The translations under genes and the position numbers were made by a program. Positions 15,601-24,136 of a stretch of 35,725 bases of DNA are shown piece by piece (the first letter of the stretch is position 1; each line of letters begins with the position of its first letter). Source of the stretch: Pseudomonadota bacterium (lineage in GTDB: Bacteria > Pseudomonadota > Gammaproteobacteria > Burkholderiales > Burkholderiaceae_C); NCBI GenBank assembly GCA_018241405.1, contig JAFEDY010000044.1, forward strand, positions 1 through 35,725, given 5' to 3'. Below the pieces are notes generated by a model that ran no database searches, was not told the origin of the DNA, and saw only the letters and a list, made by a program, of their open reading frames with translations.

Positions 15601-18564
15601 GGCGGCCAACTGGTGGCCGAGGGCGCGCCCGAGGAGCTGCGCCAGCACCCGACCTCGCACACCGCGCAGGCGCTGCGCGAGTACGAGCAGGCGCTGGGCG
15701 AGGGCGGGCATGCGGTGCATGACGGCGCGCTGCCCTCTTACTCCCTCTCCCGCGTGCGGGAGAGGGCCGGGGTGAGGGGGGAGGCGGCGGGCGCAGGCCC
15801 TCACCCCGGCCCCCCGTTCGAGCCGGGGGCAGGCTCTCTCCCAGAGGGAGAGGGAGCAGCAGCCAACGCCATCCAGATCATCAACGCCCGCGAACACAAC
15901 CTGCAGCACCTGAACGTGGATATCCCGCGCGGCAAGTTCAACGTGATCACGGGCGTCAGCGGATCGGGCAAGTCCACGCTGGCCTTCGACATCCTGTTCA
16001 ACGAGGGCCAGCGCCGTTACCTGGAATCGCTCAACGCCTACGCGCGCTCCATCGTCCAGCCCGCGGGCCGGCCCGAGGTGGACGCCGTCTACGGCATACC
16101 GCCCACCGTGGCCATCGAGCAACGCCTGTCGCGCGGCGGGCGTAAGAGCACGGTGGGCACGACCACCGAGGTCTGGCATTTCCTACGCCTGTTGTACGTC
16201 AAGCTGGGCGTGCAGCACTGCGTGCACGACGGCGCGGCCGTGCAGCCGCAGACCGCCGAGAGCATCGCCGCGCAGCTGCTCACGCAGTTTCGCGGCCAGC
16301 ACATCGGGTTGCTGGCGCCGCTGGTCGTCAACCGCAAGGGCGTCTACACCGAACTGGCCGACTGGGCGCGCCCGCGCGGCTACACGCATCTGCGCGTGGA
16401 CGGCAACTTCCTGCCGACCACGGGATTCCCGCGCATAGACCGCTTCAAGGAACACACCATTGAGCTGCCCGTGGCCAGCCTGCGGGTGTCGGCCGAGCAG
16501 GAAGACGCGCTGCGCACACAGCTGGCCAAGGCGCTGGAGCTGGGCAAGGGCGTGCTGCATGTGCTCAGCCGCCTTGATGACCTGGAGCAGGCGCTGCAGG
16601 AGGGCATGCCCACGGCGCACATCGGCCAATTGCAGGTGTTCTCGACCAAGCGCGCCTGCCCGGTCTGCGCCACCAGCTACGCCGAGCTCGACCCGCGCCT
16701 GTTCTCGTACAACAGCAAGCATGGCTGGTGCCCGGAATGCGTGGGCACGGGCGTGCGCCTGACGAAAGAGCAGCGCAAGGTCTTCGACGACTCGGTGCAG
16801 TCCGACGACCGTGGCCGCGAGCAGACCTTTGCCGAGCCCGAGGTGGAAGACCTGGCGGAGCAGGCCTGCCCCGGCTGCCAGGGCACGCGCCTGAACCCCG
16901 TGGCGCGCGCCGTGCTGTTTGCCGACACGCCCATCACAGCGGTGGCGCACCTGTCGGTCAGTGAGGTGCGGCAGTGGATCGCGGGCCTGGAACTGTCGGG
17001 GCGCGAGGCGGACATTGCCCGCGACCTGATCCCGGAAATTCAGAGCCGGCTCGAATTCCTCGAAGAAGTCGGCCTGTCCTACCTGACGCTGGATCGCGGC
17101 GCGCCCACGCTGTCCGGCGGCGAGGCCCAGCGCATACGCCTGGCCGCCCAGCTGGGCAGCAACCTGCAGGGCGTGTGCTATGTGCTGGACGAGCCCACGA
17201 TTGGCCTGCACGCGCGCGACAACCAGATTCTGCTGAACGCCCTGCACAAGCTGGGTGACAAGGGGAACACCCTGGTCGTCGTGGAGCATGACGAGGACAC
17301 CATACGCCGCGCGGACCACATCATCGACATAGGCCCCAGCGCCGGCAAGCGCGGCGGGCGCCTGGTGGCGCAGGGCAGCGTGGCCGACCTGCAGGCGGCC
17401 GAAGATTCGCAGACCGGGCGCTATCTGCTGCATGCCATGCGCCATCCGCTCAAGCCCCGGCGCGCGGTTTTGCTCCCTCCCCCAGAGGGGGATGGAGTCA
17501 AGGCCTGGCTCACCGTGCTCGGCGCCCACCTGCACAACCTGCGGCAGGTAGACCTGCGCCTGCCGCTGCAGCGCCTGGTGGCCGTCACGGGCGTGTCCGG
17601 CTCGGGCAAGTCCACGCTGGCACGCGACGTGTTGCTGGCCAATGTGGCGGCCTGGGTGGGCCAGCGCGCCACCAAGGCCGGGCGCGAGGCCATGGACGCC
17701 GGCGGGGCGCCTGCGCTCGTGGGCTGCGCCGGGCTTCAGTGCTTCGAGACCATAGACCGCGTGCTTGAAGTCGATCAAACCCCCATAGGCAAGACGCCGC
17801 GCAGCTGCCCCGCGACCTACATCGGCTTCTGGGACACCATCCGCAAGCTGTTCGCCGAGACGCTGGAGGCCAAGGCGCGCGGCTACGCGCCCGGGCGTTT
17901 CAGCTTCAACACCGGCGACGGCCGCTGCCCCGGCTGCGAGGGCCAGGGCCTTCGCACCATCGCCATGAGCTTTCTGCCCGACGTGAAGGTGCCCTGCGAG
18001 GTCTGCCGCGGCGCGCGCTTCAACCCCGAGACCCTGGCCGTCACCTGGCGCGGCAAGAGCATTGGGGATGTGCTGCAGATGGAGGTGGACGAGGCCGTGG
18101 AATTTTTTGCCAGCATGCCCAGCATCGCCCACCCGCTGCAGATCTTGAAGGACGTGGGCCTGGGTTATCTGACGCTGGGCCAGCCCTCACCCACGCTGTC
18201 GGGCGGCGAGGCCCAGCGCATCAAGCTGGTGACCGAACTCACCAAGGTGCGCGACGAGGTCGGCCGGCGCGGCCAGAAGGCGCCGCACACGCTGTACGTG
18301 CTGGACGAGCCCACCGTCGGCCTGCATATGGCCGACGTGCACAAGCTCATCAAGGTGCTGCACCGCCTGGTGGACGGCGGCCACAGCGTGGTCGTCATCG
18401 AGCACGACCTGGACGTGATCGCCGAGGCCGACTGGATCATCGACCTGGGTCCCGAGGGCGGCAAGGACGGCGGCCGTATCGTGGGCGCGGCCACGCCCGA
18501 GGATCTGGTGGCGTTGGGCACGCACACGGGCCGGGCGCTGGCGCCGGTGCTGGCGCGCAGTTAA
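12658..18564 (+). CDS. Tandem-duplicated UvrA-like excinuclease ATPase with in-frame repeat insertions
   Basis: 1968 residues, twice the usual UvrA (about 940): two complete UvrA copies in one chain, so four ABC ATPase modules. Walker A motifs (GxSGSGKS) begin near residues 33, 696, 1099 and 1645; LSGGE signatures near 544, 889, 1485 and 1847; each is followed by an LDEP or FDEP Walker B. Cys pairs for zinc modules are present in both halves, but the first module of half 1 reads CPDS where half 2 has CPVC. C/T-rich palindromic repeats interrupt the frame at about 465-508, 1028-1067 and 1606-1614, all at domain junctions. I chose ATG 12658 ([16 protein letters not shown] matches UvrA starts); 12628 is possible. 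Role: DNA damage recognition or a related function, unproven; the window has no uvrB. Confidence 0.92.
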   Translation: MTQGLIRIHGARQHNLKNLDLDIRTAELTVVTGPSGSGKSSLVFDTLYAEGQRRYVETFSAYARQFLDRMDKPAVDKVEGVPPAIAIDQTNPVRSSRSTVGTMTELNDHLKLLFARAGRLFDRQTALPVRHDSPDSIYAELQQRSAADGDPRLVLTFPVELPASITAEQLEQWLSASGFTRVQAEREHDGKKLLDVVADRFRMDNAERARVVEAIEVALKRGGGRLNVYRLRDEGEPELWRFSTGLHCPDSDLRYAEPIASMFSFNSAVGACDSCRGFGRVIGVDWGLVVPNEKLTLRAGAIKPIQTPAWKECQDDLMRYAEAAGIPRDTPWYKLTAEQRHWVIEGTPGFKEGNWNKQWYGIRRFFTYLESKAYKMHIRVLLSKYRSYTPCPACAGARLKTESLLWRVGSKEDADAVLAPEKRFMPQGVGWSRAQLEALPGLCLHDLMLLPIERLRRFFMRASKLPLPQAGEGRGEGGSASGMAPDSPPHPHPPFEPGAGSLPQGGEGERQALQLLHEEISTRLKYLCDVGIGYLTLDRQSRTLSGGEVQRINLTTALGTSLVNTLFVLDEPSIGLHPRDMHRITEAMLRLRDAGNTLVVVEHDPAVMLAADRIIDMGPGPGERGGQIVFDGTVDALRRAPTLTGQYLGGHKQIGTGLKRLVTEATPRLILEGAREHNLLGVSVEFPLQRLVTVTGVSGSGKSTLIQDILAPALMRHFGKATETPGRYGRLLGADHLSDVVFVDQSPIGKTARSNPVSYVGAWDTIRELFAVAPLARERGYTAAKFSFNSGDGRCPTCGGSGFEHVEMQFLSDVYLRCPDCDGRRYRPEVLEVRIERGGRLLNVAQVLELTVHEAAQLFAKDREVIRALTPIVDVGLEYVRLGQPVPTLSGGEAQRLKLAGFLAEAAKSQAKSRQPIARRGTLFLFDEPTTGLHFDDIAKLMRALRKLLDAGHSLIVIEHNLDVIRASDWLIDLGPEGGDAGGQLVAEGAPEELRQHPTSHTAQALREYEQALGEGGHAVHDGALPSYSLSRVRERAGVRGEAAGAGPHPGPPFEPGAGSLPEGEGAAANAIQIINAREHNLQHLNVDIPRGKFNVITGVSGSGKSTLAFDILFNEGQRRYLESLNAYARSIVQPAGRPEVDAVYGIPPTVAIEQRLSRGGRKSTVGTTTEVWHFLRLLYVKLGVQHCVHDGAAVQPQTAESIAAQLLTQFRGQHIGLLAPLVVNRKGVYTELADWARPRGYTHLRVDGNFLPTTGFPRIDRFKEHTIELPVASLRVSAEQEDALRTQLAKALELGKGVLHVLSRLDDLEQALQEGMPTAHIGQLQVFSTKRACPVCATSYAELDPRLFSYNSKHGWCPECVGTGVRLTKEQRKVFDDSVQSDDRGREQTFAEPEVEDLAEQACPGCQGTRLNPVARAVLFADTPITAVAHLSVSEVRQWIAGLELSGREADIARDLIPEIQSRLEFLEEVGLSYLTLDRGAPTLSGGEAQRIRLAAQLGSNLQGVCYVLDEPTIGLHARDNQILLNALHKLGDKGNTLVVVEHDEDTIRRADHIIDIGPSAGKRGGRLVAQGSVADLQAAEDSQTGRYLLHAMRHPLKPRRAVLLPPPEGDGVKAWLTVLGAHLHNLRQVDLRLPLQRLVAVTGVSGSGKSTLARDVLLANVAAWVGQRATKAGREAMDAGGAPALVGCAGLQCFETIDRVLEVDQTPIGKTPRSCPATYIGFWDTIRKLFAETLEAKARGYAPGRFSFNTGDGRCPGCEGQGLRTIAMSFLPDVKVPCEVCRGARFNPETLAVTWRGKSIGDVLQMEVDEAVEFFASMPSIAHPLQILKDVGLGYLTLGQPSPTLSGGEAQRIKLVTELTKVRDEVGRRGQKAPHTLYVLDEPTVGLHMADVHKLIKVLHRLVDGGHSVVVIEHDLDVIAEADWIIDLGPEGGKDGGRIVGAATPEDLVALGTHTGRALAPVLARS
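14050..14181 (+). repeat. Family A palindromic repeat, copy 1, in frame inside uvrA
   Basis: Left arm CTCCCTCTCCCGC-AG-GCGGGAGAGGG followed by GGGGTGAGGG. The right arm has CCCTCACCCC, CCGTTCGAGCCGGGGG and ends GGGGGAGAGGGAG. The arms are mutually inverted. It is 132 bases (44 codons) and keeps the reading frame, encoding a Pro/Gly/Glu-rich stretch at about residues 465-508, just before the first ABC signature. Confidence 0.88.
15741..15856 (+). repeat. Family A palindromic repeat, copy 2, in frame at the joint between the two UvrA halves
   Basis: Same arms as copy 1: CTCCCTCTCCCGC...GCGGGAGAGGG, GGGGTGAGGG, then CCCTCACCCC, CCGTTCGAGCCGGGGG and GGGAGAGGGAG. It shares an identical CCGTTCGAGCCGGGGGCAGG block with copy 1. 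It encodes a low-complexity linker at about residues 1028-1067, after the end of half 1 and before half 2. Confidence 0.88.
17473..17497 (+). repeat. Half-length family A-like repeat inside uvrA
   Basis: CTCCCTCCCCCAGAGGGGGA followed by TGGAG is a single palindromic arm, nearly the same as the right arm at 18670-18692. It encodes LPPPEGDG (about residues 1606-1614), between the two ATPase modules of half 2. Confidence 0.65.
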
Positions 18565-18574
18565 GGCCTCCTGC

Positions 18575-18692
18575 TCCTTCCCCCTTTGGGGGAAGGTTGG
18601 GATGGGGGCCGGGAGCGCCGGCATCTTGCCGGTATTTCAGCTCAAGCATCGCTGGGGCCCCCACCCCAACCCTCCCCCAGAGGGGGAGGGAG
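18575..18692 (+). repeat. Composite palindromic repeat after uvrA
   Basis: Left arm CCTTCCCCCTTTGGGGGAAGG (18576-18596) then TTGGGATGGGGG. The right arm is CCCCCACCCCAACCC then TCCCCCAGAGGGGGA; the arms are inverted relative to each other. Between them sits a second element, GGGAGCGCCGGCATCTTGCC (18611-18630), also seen at 31298-31320. It may act as a terminator or mRNA-stabilising structure between converging genes. Confidence 0.8.
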
Positions 18693-18702
18693 ATGGGCAC
18701 AT

Positions 18703-19038
18703 TCACCCCTTGTGCGCCTGCATCTGGTCAATCGCCAGCGCCGAATGCGCATAGGCGCCACCCGCACGCATCTCGGCCGCGACCCAGATGGCCTCCATGA
18801 TCTGCGCCTCGCTGGCGCCGGCCTTGAGCGCGCCATCCGTGTGGCCGCGTATGCAATACGGGCATTGCGTGACATGGGCCACGGCCACGGCAATCAGCTG
18901 CTTGGTGCGCGCGTCGAGCTCGCCCGCGGCAAAGGCCGCGGCGCTGAAGGCGCGAAAAGCCTCCAGCTGCTTGGGCGCGAGCTCGCGCCTCTTGCGTGCA
19001 ATGTCGGCGCTGCTGGCGGGGTACATGGCTTGATCCAT
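18703..19038 (-). CDS. Carboxymuconolactone decarboxylase / AhpD-like protein
   Basis: 111-residue all-helical protein of the CMD family. The motif CPYCIRGH (Cys59, Cys62, His66) is the AhpD-type redox CXXC with its conserved His, so a peroxidase or disulfide-reductase role is more likely than lactone decarboxylation. The ATG at 19038 sits 8 bases after the strong ribosome site AAGGAGGATC; an ATG overlapping that site is unlikely. It is third in a minus-strand operon after another CXXC CMD protein (14 bases upstream) and a DUF488 protein. Physiological reductant and substrate are not evident. Confidence 0.9.
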   Translation of the reverse strand: MDQAMYPASSADIARKRRELAPKQLEAFRAFSAAAFAAGELDARTKQLIAVAVAHVTQCPYCIRGHTDGALKAGASEAQIMEAIWVAAEMRAGGAYAHSALAIDQMQAHKG

Positions 19039-19052
19039 GGCGTGATCCTCCT

Positions 19053-19511
19053 TCAATGCTTGCCGGGCTGGTAGCTGCCGGCCTCGGCGCGAAACGCCAC
19101 CGACAGCCGGTTCCAGCCATTGATGGCGACGATGGCCAGCGTCAGGTCCACCAGCGCCTTCTCGTCGAACTGCTGGCGTGCCTGCTGGTACACCTCGTCG
19201 GGCACCTCCTGGTTCTGCAGCAGGGTCACGGCCTCGGCCCAGGCCAGGGCGGCGCGCTCGCGCGGGGTGTAGAACGGCGCCTCGCGCCAGGCGGGCAGCA
19301 GGTACAGGCGCTGCTCGCTCTCGCCGGCGGCGCGCGCATCCTTGGTGTGCATGTCCAGGCAGAAGGCGCAGCCGTTGAGCTGCGACACGCGCGTCTTCAC
19401 CAGCTCCAGCAGGCCGTGTTCCAGGCCGCTGCCGCGCGCGTGCTGCTCCAGCGTCAGCATGGCGGCAAAGCCCTTGGGGGATGCGTTCTTGTAGTCCAGG
19501 CGTTGTGTCAT
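19053..19511 (-). CDS. Carboxymuconolactone decarboxylase family protein, AhpD-like core
   Basis: 152-residue protein of the alkylhydroperoxidase AhpD core type. NGCAFCLDMHTKDAR holds Cys48, Cys51 and His55, the redox CXXC-x3-H. RERAALAWAEAVTLL and IVAINGWNRLSVAF are conserved helices of the longer YcjX/YnjA-like subgroup. The ATG at 19511 is preceded by AAGGAG at good spacing. It lies between DUF488 and the shorter CMD gene, 22 and 14 bases apart, so the three are very likely one transcript. Likely antioxidant or thiol-redox function; not a gamma-carboxymuconolactone pathway enzyme, as no pca genes are near. Confidence 0.9.
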   Translation of the reverse strand: MTQRLDYKNASPKGFAAMLTLEQHARGSGLEHGLLELVKTRVSQLNGCAFCLDMHTKDARAAGESEQRLYLLPAWREAPFYTPRERAALAWAEAVTLLQNQEVPDEVYQQARQQFDEKALVDLTLAIVAINGWNRLSVAFRAEAGSYQPGKH

Positions 19512-19533
19512 CGAAAGACTCCTTGTGGTTGGT

Positions 19534-19923
19534 TTATTCGATTGCTTGGATGCCATCGGGGCGCAGCAGGAATTCGCGCATGGCCACCGCGTTGTTCACC
19601 GCCTCGTCGTGCGCCGAGTACACCAGCGTCACCACGCCATGGCGTGCGCGCTCGCACAGCTGCTCCCAGGCCTCGGGCTGCTCGCGCAGCTCGGCGGCGT
19701 AGCGGCGGCGAAACTCGTCCCACAGCGCGGGGTCGTGGTTGAACCACTGGCGCAACTCGGTGCTGGGGGCCAGCGCCTTGGCCCAGTCGGTGAGCGCCAG
19801 CGCATCCTTCTTCACGCCGCGCGGCCACAGCCGGTCGATCAGGATGCGCGCTCCGTCCTCGGCTGCGGGCGGCTCGTAGGCGCGCTTGATGCGGACATGG
19901 CGGGGCGGGATGGTCTTGTCCAT
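19534..19923 (-). CDS. DUF488 family protein (YeaO-like)
   Basis: 129-residue protein of unknown biochemical function. The DUF488 hallmarks are ILIDRLWPRGVKKDAL near residue 28, WFNHDPALWDEFRRRY in the middle and VVTLVYSAHDEAVNNAVAM near the end. The ATG at 19923 has a modest AGGA site; the long open frame further upstream is only antisense to pyrC. First gene of the minus-strand operon with two AhpD-like proteins, divergent from pyrC (105 bases between starts). The context hints at stress response, but this is inference only. Confidence 0.88.
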   Translation of the reverse strand: MDKTIPPRHVRIKRAYEPPAAEDGARILIDRLWPRGVKKDALALTDWAKALAPSTELRQWFNHDPALWDEFRRRYAAELREQPEAWEQLCERARHGVVTLVYSAHDEAVNNAVAMREFLLRPDGIQAIE

Positions 19924-19997
19924 GGCATGGTCCTGTGCACATAGCCCAACATGCGGGCAGGATACGCCCCGCTGAGTGTGCGCCCGCCCGCATGGGT

Positions 19998-20013
19998 ATT
20001 GGCGCCGGCCAAT
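19998..20013. promoter_or_regulatory. Inverted repeat upstream of pyrC
   Basis: ATTGGC-N4-GCCAAT, a perfect 6-bp inverted repeat ending 15 bases before the pyrC ATG in the divergent DUF488/pyrC region. It may be an operator or a leader hairpin; the role is not known. Confidence 0.35.
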
Positions 20014-20028
20014 GGGACAATCACGTCC

Positions 20029-21072
20029 ATGACCGCCACCACCGACACCCTGACCATCACCCGCCCCGACGACTGGCACCTGCATGTGCGCGACGGCGAG
20101 CCGCTGCTGACCGTCGTGCCGCACACGGCGGCGCAGTTCGGCCGCGCCATCATCATGCCCAACCTGCGCCCGCCCGTGACCACGGCGCAGCAGGCGCTCG
20201 ATTACAAGCAGCGCATCCTGGCCGCCGTGCCCGAGGGGCTGCAGTTCGAGCCGCTGATGACGCTCTACCTCACCGACAACCTGCCGCCCGAGGAGATCGC
20301 GCGCGCCAAGGAGGCGGGCGTGGTCGCGCTCAAGCTCTACCCTGCCGGCGCCACCACCAACAGCGACGCTGGCGTGACCGACCTGCGCAAGACCTACAAA
20401 ACGCTGGAGGCCATGCAGAAGGCCGGCCTGCTGCTGCTGGTGCACGGCGAGGTGACCAGCCCCGACATCGACCTGTTCGACCGCGAGGCCGTGTTCATCG
20501 ACCAGCAGTTGATCCCGTTGCGCCGCGACTTCCCCGAGCTGAAAATCGTCTTTGAACACATCACCACGCGCGATGCCGCGCAGTACGTCACCCAGAGCGA
20601 CAGGTACACCGCCGCCACCATCACCGCGCACCACCTTCTGTACAACCGCAACGCCATCTTCACCGGCGGCATACGCCCGCACTACTACTGCCTGCCGGTT
20701 TTGAAGCGCGAGACGCACCGCCAGGCACTGGTCGCCGCGGCCACCAGTGGATCACCGAAGTTCTTCCTGGGCACCGACAGCGCCCCGCACCCCGCGCACC
20801 TGAAGGAGCACGCCACGGGCTGCGCCGGCTGCTACACGGCGCACGCCGCCATCGAGATGTACGCCGAGGCCTTCGACAACGCCGGCGCGCTGGACAAGCT
20901 CGAAGCCTTTGCAAGCTTCAACGGCCCGGCCTTCTACGGCCTGCCGCGCAACCCTGGAGTCATCACGCTGCGCCGCGAAAGCTGGACGCCGCCCGACAGC
21001 TTCCCCTTCGGCGAAGCCGACCTCAAGCCCCTGCGCGCGGGCGAGGCGCTGCCGTGGCGGCTGGTGGGTTAA
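20029..21072 (+). CDS. pyrC: Dihydroorotase (type II, PyrC)
   Basis: Third step of pyrimidine synthesis, interconverting carbamoyl-aspartate and dihydroorotate; a cytoplasmic zinc amidohydrolase. 347 residues, the normal length of the short E. coli-type enzyme. Metal and active-site residues are visible: WHLHVRDG (His17, His19, Arg21), ALKLYPAG (Lys102, the carboxylated bridging Lys), VHGE (His139), FEHITT (His177) and GTDSAPH (catalytic Asp250). The ATG at 20029 gives the family start; the extended frame upstream carries no homology. Its last 19 bases overlap the DUF3025 frame if that gene starts at GTG 21054. Confidence 0.96.
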   Translation: MTATTDTLTITRPDDWHLHVRDGEPLLTVVPHTAAQFGRAIIMPNLRPPVTTAQQALDYKQRILAAVPEGLQFEPLMTLYLTDNLPPEEIARAKEAGVVALKLYPAGATTNSDAGVTDLRKTYKTLEAMQKAGLLLLVHGEVTSPDIDLFDREAVFIDQQLIPLRRDFPELKIVFEHITTRDAAQYVTQSDRYTAATITAHHLLYNRNAIFTGGIRPHYYCLPVLKRETHRQALVAAATSGSPKFFLGTDSAPHPAHLKEHATGCAGCYTAHAAIEMYAEAFDNAGALDKLEAFASFNGPAFYGLPRNPGVITLRRESWTPPDSFPFGEADLKPLRAGEALPWRLVG

Positions 21073-21818
21073 CCCACATTGATTGGCAACGCCCCTGGCT
21101 CGCACCGCTGGCAGCACTGGGGCGGCAAGCCGCCGCACATGTGCAGGCCGGCGCCAGCGTCGCCGATGCGCTCAACGCCTTGATCGACGCCGGCGCCGCG
21201 CCGGCGCCCGGCGTGCGCTTCGTGCCCCAGGCGGCGCTGCCGGCAGGCATGGCCTATGAGCAGTTCATCCATGCCCAGGCGCTGGTGCCCACGCGCGACA
21301 ACCTGCATGACTTCTTCAACGGCCTGATCTGGCTGCATTACCCGGCCACCAAGCGCCGCTTCAACCGGCTGCAGGCCCAGGTGATCGCGGCGGAGGGCGT
21401 GGGCGCGCGGCGCGGGCCGCTGCGCGATGCGCTCACGCTGTTCGATGAAAACGGCGCCGTGCTGCTGGCGCCGCCCCTGCTGCACGAGGCGCTGGCCGCG
21501 CGCCAGTGGCGCCGGCTGTTGGTGGACCTGCGCCCGCTGTGGCGCCAGGCGCGGCTGCTGTTGATCGGTCATGCGCTGTTGGAAAAGCTGGTGTCCCCAA
21601 GAAAACCGGTCACAGCGCATGTCTATCAAGCGCAGGCAGCTATTGATTGCGTAGCTGATGCGGACGACTGGCTGGCCGCCGATCTGGATGCCGCGCACCT
21701 GGCGGCCAAGCCCTTCAATCCCCTGCCGGTTCTGGGTGTGCCGCTCTGGTGGCCCGAGAACGAGAACGTTTGCTTTTATGATGACCCCGTCGTTTTCCGC
21801 GGCGCGCGCACCCCATAA
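21054..21818 (+). CDS. DUF3025 domain-containing protein
   Basis: 254-residue protein of unknown function, mostly found in beta- and gamma-proteobacteria. The conserved core is [20 protein letters not shown] followed by [11 protein letters not shown], then [12 protein letters not shown]. No signal peptide or membrane helix is seen. The start is uncertain: GTG at 21054 overlaps pyrC by 19 bases and there is no convincing ATG before the conserved part. Residues about 183-201 ([19 protein letters not shown]) are encoded by a family B repeat copy, an in-frame insertion unlike the rest of the protein. Probably co-transcribed with pyrC. Confidence 0.82.
   Translation: MAAGGLTHIDWQRPWLAPLAALGRQAAAHVQAGASVADALNALIDAGAAPAPGVRFVPQAALPAGMAYEQFIHAQALVPTRDNLHDFFNGLIWLHYPATKRRFNRLQAQVIAAEGVGARRGPLRDALTLFDENGAVLLAPPLLHEALAARQWRRLLVDLRPLWRQARLLLIGHALLEKLVSPRKPVTAHVYQAQAAIDCVADADDWLAADLDAAHLAAKPFNPLPVLGVPLWWPENENVCFYDDPVVFRGARTP
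21601..21655 (-). repeat. Family B interspersed repeat, copy 3 (inside DUF3025 gene)
   Basis: On the minus strand it reads AATCAATAGCTGC, CTGCGCTTGATAGACATGCG, CTGTGACCGGTTTTC, matching the intergenic copies at 27674-27733 and 33467-33527 in order and spacing. It is fully inside coding sequence and leaves the frame open. Confidence 0.75.
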
Positions 21819-21931
21819 ACCCTGAACAACAGGTGCGCATCGCTTGAAGTGCCGCGCGCCAGCCCCATCTTGTTGTCTGCCCATGGCGCCGCGCCGTGGC
21901 TGAATTCCTTTCCTTGTTCGGAGAACCCTCG

Positions 21932-22804
21932 ATGAAACGCATCGCGCTTTTTCTGCTGACCAACATCGCCGTGGTGGCGGTGCTGGGCATCGTCGCCAAC
22001 CTGCTGGGCGTGAACCGCTACCTGACGGCCAATGGCCTGAACCTGGGCGCGCTGCTCGGCTTTGCCTTCGTCATGGGCTTTGGCGGCGCCATCATTTCGC
22101 TCCTGATGAGCAAGCCCATGGCCAAGATGAGCATGGGCGTGAAGATCATCAACCAGCCGCAAAGCCAGGACGAGGCCTGGATCGTGGAGACCGTGCGCGG
22201 CTTTGCTGCCAAGGCCGGCGTGCAGATGCCCGAGGTCGGCATCTACGAGGGCGAACCCAACGCCTTTGCCACGGGCGCCTTCAAGAACTCGGCCCTGGTG
22301 GCCGTCTCCACGGGCCTCTTGCAAGGCATGACGCGCGAGGAGGTCGAGGCCGTCATCGGCCATGAGATCGCCCACGTGGCCAATGGCGACATGGTGACCA
22401 TGGCGCTGATCCAGGGGGTGATGAACACCTTCGTGGTCTTCCTGTCGCGCGTCATCGGCTATGCGGTGGACAGCTTTCTGCGCAAGAACGACGAGAACAG
22501 CTCCGGCCCCGGCATCGGCTACATGGTCACGACCCTGGTGCTCGACATCCTGCTGGGCTTCGTCGCGGCCATCATCGTGGCCTGGTTCTCGCGCCAGCGC
22601 GAGTTCCGCGCCGACGCCGGCGCCGCCCAGCTCATGGGCCGCAGGCAACCCATGATCAACGCGCTGCACCGCCTGGGCGGCATGCAGCCGGGCGAGATGC
22701 CCAAGAGCCTGCAGGCCATGGGCATTGCGGGCGGCATAGGCAAGCTGTTTTCCTCGCACCCGCCCATCGAGGAGCGCGTCGCGGCGCTGCAGAACCTGCA
22801 CTGA
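21932..22804 (+). CDS. htpX: Membrane zinc metalloprotease HtpX
   Basis: Inner-membrane M48 protease that helps degrade misfolded membrane proteins. 290 residues with two N-terminal helices (4-26 and 36-60) and two more around 157-178 and 190-215. The zinc motif [13 protein letters not shown] has His144, Glu145 and His148, and the third ligand Glu lies in the later [12 protein letters not shown] segment. The C-terminal [15 protein letters not shown] is typical of HtpX. The ATG at 21932 has GGAGAA upstream; a GTG at 21896 is less likely. Followed by a strong terminator. Confidence 0.95.
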   Translation: MKRIALFLLTNIAVVAVLGIVANLLGVNRYLTANGLNLGALLGFAFVMGFGGAIISLLMSKPMAKMSMGVKIINQPQSQDEAWIVETVRGFAAKAGVQMPEVGIYEGEPNAFATGAFKNSALVAVSTGLLQGMTREEVEAVIGHEIAHVANGDMVTMALIQGVMNTFVVFLSRVIGYAVDSFLRKNDENSSGPGIGYMVTTLVLDILLGFVAAIIVAWFSRQREFRADAGAAQLMGRRQPMINALHRLGGMQPGEMPKSLQAMGIAGGIGKLFSSHPPIEERVAALQNLH

Positions 22805-22828
22805 GCGCCATCTTTACCCAGGCTTCAC

Positions 22829-22860
22829 AAGCCCCTGTCAACAACCGGCAGGGGCTTTTT
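22829..22860 (+). terminator. Rho-independent terminator of htpX
   Basis: Stem AAGCCCCTG / CAGGGGCTT, with an 11-base loop in which a few more pairs may form, then a T-run (CTTTTTCGTT), 25 bases after the htpX stop. Confidence 0.9.
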
Positions 22861-22892
22861 CGTTGAATGAGCGTCATTGACAGGAGTGCATC

Positions 22893-23246
22893 GTGATTCT
22901 CACATCGACGTTTTCGACGGGCCTGCGCCGCGCGCTGCCGGCCCTGGCGCTGGCTGCGGCCGGTATGACCTTGACCGGCTGCGTGGTGGCGCCGGCCTAT
23001 CCCGCGGGCGACGTGGTCTACGCGCCCACGGCCCCGCCGCCGCTGCAGACCGAGGTGGTTCCCGTCGCGCCCTCGCCGGTGCATGTGTGGATCAACGGCT
23101 ACTGGGGCTGGGGCGGCGGGCGCTATGCCTGGAGGCCGGGCTACTGGGCTGCCCCGCCGCGGCCAGGCTATATCTGGCACCCGCACCGCTGGGACTATGG
23201 GCCGCGGGGCTGGTATTCACATGGCGGCCGCTGGGGCCCGCGCTGA
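22893..23246 (+). CDS. YXWGXW-repeat-type lipoprotein
   Basis: 117-residue predicted lipoprotein. It starts with GTG, preceded by CAGGAG at 6 bases. The signal peptide ends in the lipobox LTGC (Cys30), then VVAPAYPAG. The mature part is rich in Trp, Tyr, Gly and Pro with repeated units of the WxxGxW / YxWxxGYW kind (VWINGYWGWGGGRYAWRPGYW, then WHPHRWDYGPRGW, split here for length). Such proteins are common in Burkholderiales and sit at the outer membrane with unknown function. The repeats may bind wall or surface glycans; this is speculation. Confidence 0.85.
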   Translation: MILTSTFSTGLRRALPALALAAAGMTLTGCVVAPAYPAGDVVYAPTAPPPLQTEVVPVAPSPVHVWINGYWGWGGGRYAWRPGYWAAPPRPGYIWHPHRWDYGPRGWYSHGGRWGPR

Positions 23247-23488
23247 ATCCAGTGACCGCCCCTGGGCCGCCTTGCACCTCCGTGCAGTCGCCGGCGGCGG
23301 CAGCGTTACCGGCGCGTCCAAGCCTGCGCAGGCGGGCTTGGAGCATTTCCATAGGGTCGCCAGACCTGGGGTGGATGGCGTTGCCATTTCGGCTGAAGTC
23401 GTGAGGAGGCTTGGAAAGCGCTATGAATGTCACGATGGAGGACAGGTGCTCGCGCATCCAGCGGTGGCCTGCCCCGCCCCTGTGCTGG
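23247..23488. other. Intergenic region with no gene seen
   Basis: 242 bases between converging genes. It contains an inverted repeat TCCAAGCC...GGCTTGGA at 23317-23342 that can form a hairpin but has no T-run. Short open frames in it show no recognisable domain. Confidence 0.45.
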
Positions 23489-24136
23489 CTACAGTGCTGC
23501 GGCGGATTCAGCTATCGGCTGCCTATGGCGCCGCCGCATTCCAATCATTCCCAACAGGCCCGCACCCAGCAGGGCAATCGAGCCAGGCTCTGGAACCTCG
23601 TACCACATGCCGGTGAAATGCAACCTGAGGATAGACATGCCGTCGGAGCCGTAGAAGCCACTCCAGAGTCCTGAACCATCCGACAACATATCCACCTGAT
23701 CGGCGTCGTTCAGTATGTAAAGGCTGCCGAGAAGCCCGCCTAGAGTGCTATCAGACAAGAAGTTGGCCTTCACGCTGCACATGCGAGGTCCGGACCAACC
23801 GAAGCAGTATTCGGCGTCCAAATCTACTGCCGTCCCAACCCTCTCGAAGTTGTTGTAGTAAACATTGGAGTTGAAGAAACTCCCCGCGTGGTAGTTGCCT
23901 CCGTCGTACCAATACGTTTGGGACTGGAGGGTGCCCACATTTTCAGAAAGGCCAACGCGCAGTCCGTTCACGTCGTCCAGTCCGAAAGGCCCCATACAAC
24001 CAGGCGCATAGACCTCCCCTGTCGCAATGGTCCTGCACTCGTTGGTCAGCGTCTTGAATTCATACACTGAGGCACTTGCCTGCCCAGGCAGGGCGGATGC
24101 GGCCAGTAGCGCGATGGTTGCAAAAATGGCTCTCAT
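23489..24136 (-). CDS. PEP-CTERM sorting domain-containing secreted protein
   Basis: 215-residue exported protein. The signal peptide MRAIFATIALLAASALPGQA ends with SAS. The C-terminus VPEPGSIALLGAGLLG, a hydrophobic helix and the basic tail MRRRHRQ form a textbook PEP-CTERM anchor, recognised and cleaved by exosortase/EpsH for export with exopolysaccharide. The body (about 25-185) has no family I recognise; it contains Cys pairs and many Gly, Tyr and Asn. Start ATG at 24136 has AAAAAGGAGACAAC upstream. Base composition is clearly less GC-rich than neighbours, suggesting transfer or relaxed selection. No exosortase or polysaccharide genes are in the window, so its processing machinery must be elsewhere. 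Confidence 0.88.
   Translation of the reverse strand: MRAIFATIALLAASALPGQASASVYEFKTLTNECRTIATGEVYAPGCMGPFGLDDVNGLRVGLSENVGTLQSQTYWYDGGNYHAGSFFNSNVYYNNFERVGTAVDLDAEYCFGWSGPRMCSVKANFLSDSTLGGLLGSLYILNDADQVDMLSDGSGLWSGFYGSDGMSILRLHFTGMWYEVPEPGSIALLGAGLLGMIGMRRRHRQPIAESAAAL

Noticed and set aside
14050..15856. CRISPR or direct-repeat array in uvrA
   Set aside because: Only two distant copies with inverted arms and no regular spacers; these are palindromic interspersed repeats.
16183..18132. 649-codon minus-strand frame inside uvrA
   Set aside because: Antisense shadow; all four UvrA ATPase modules lie on the plus strand.
22877..23404. Plus-strand frame overlapping the YXWGXW lipoprotein
   Set aside because: No signal or family; the other frame has a ribosome site, lipobox and Trp repeats.
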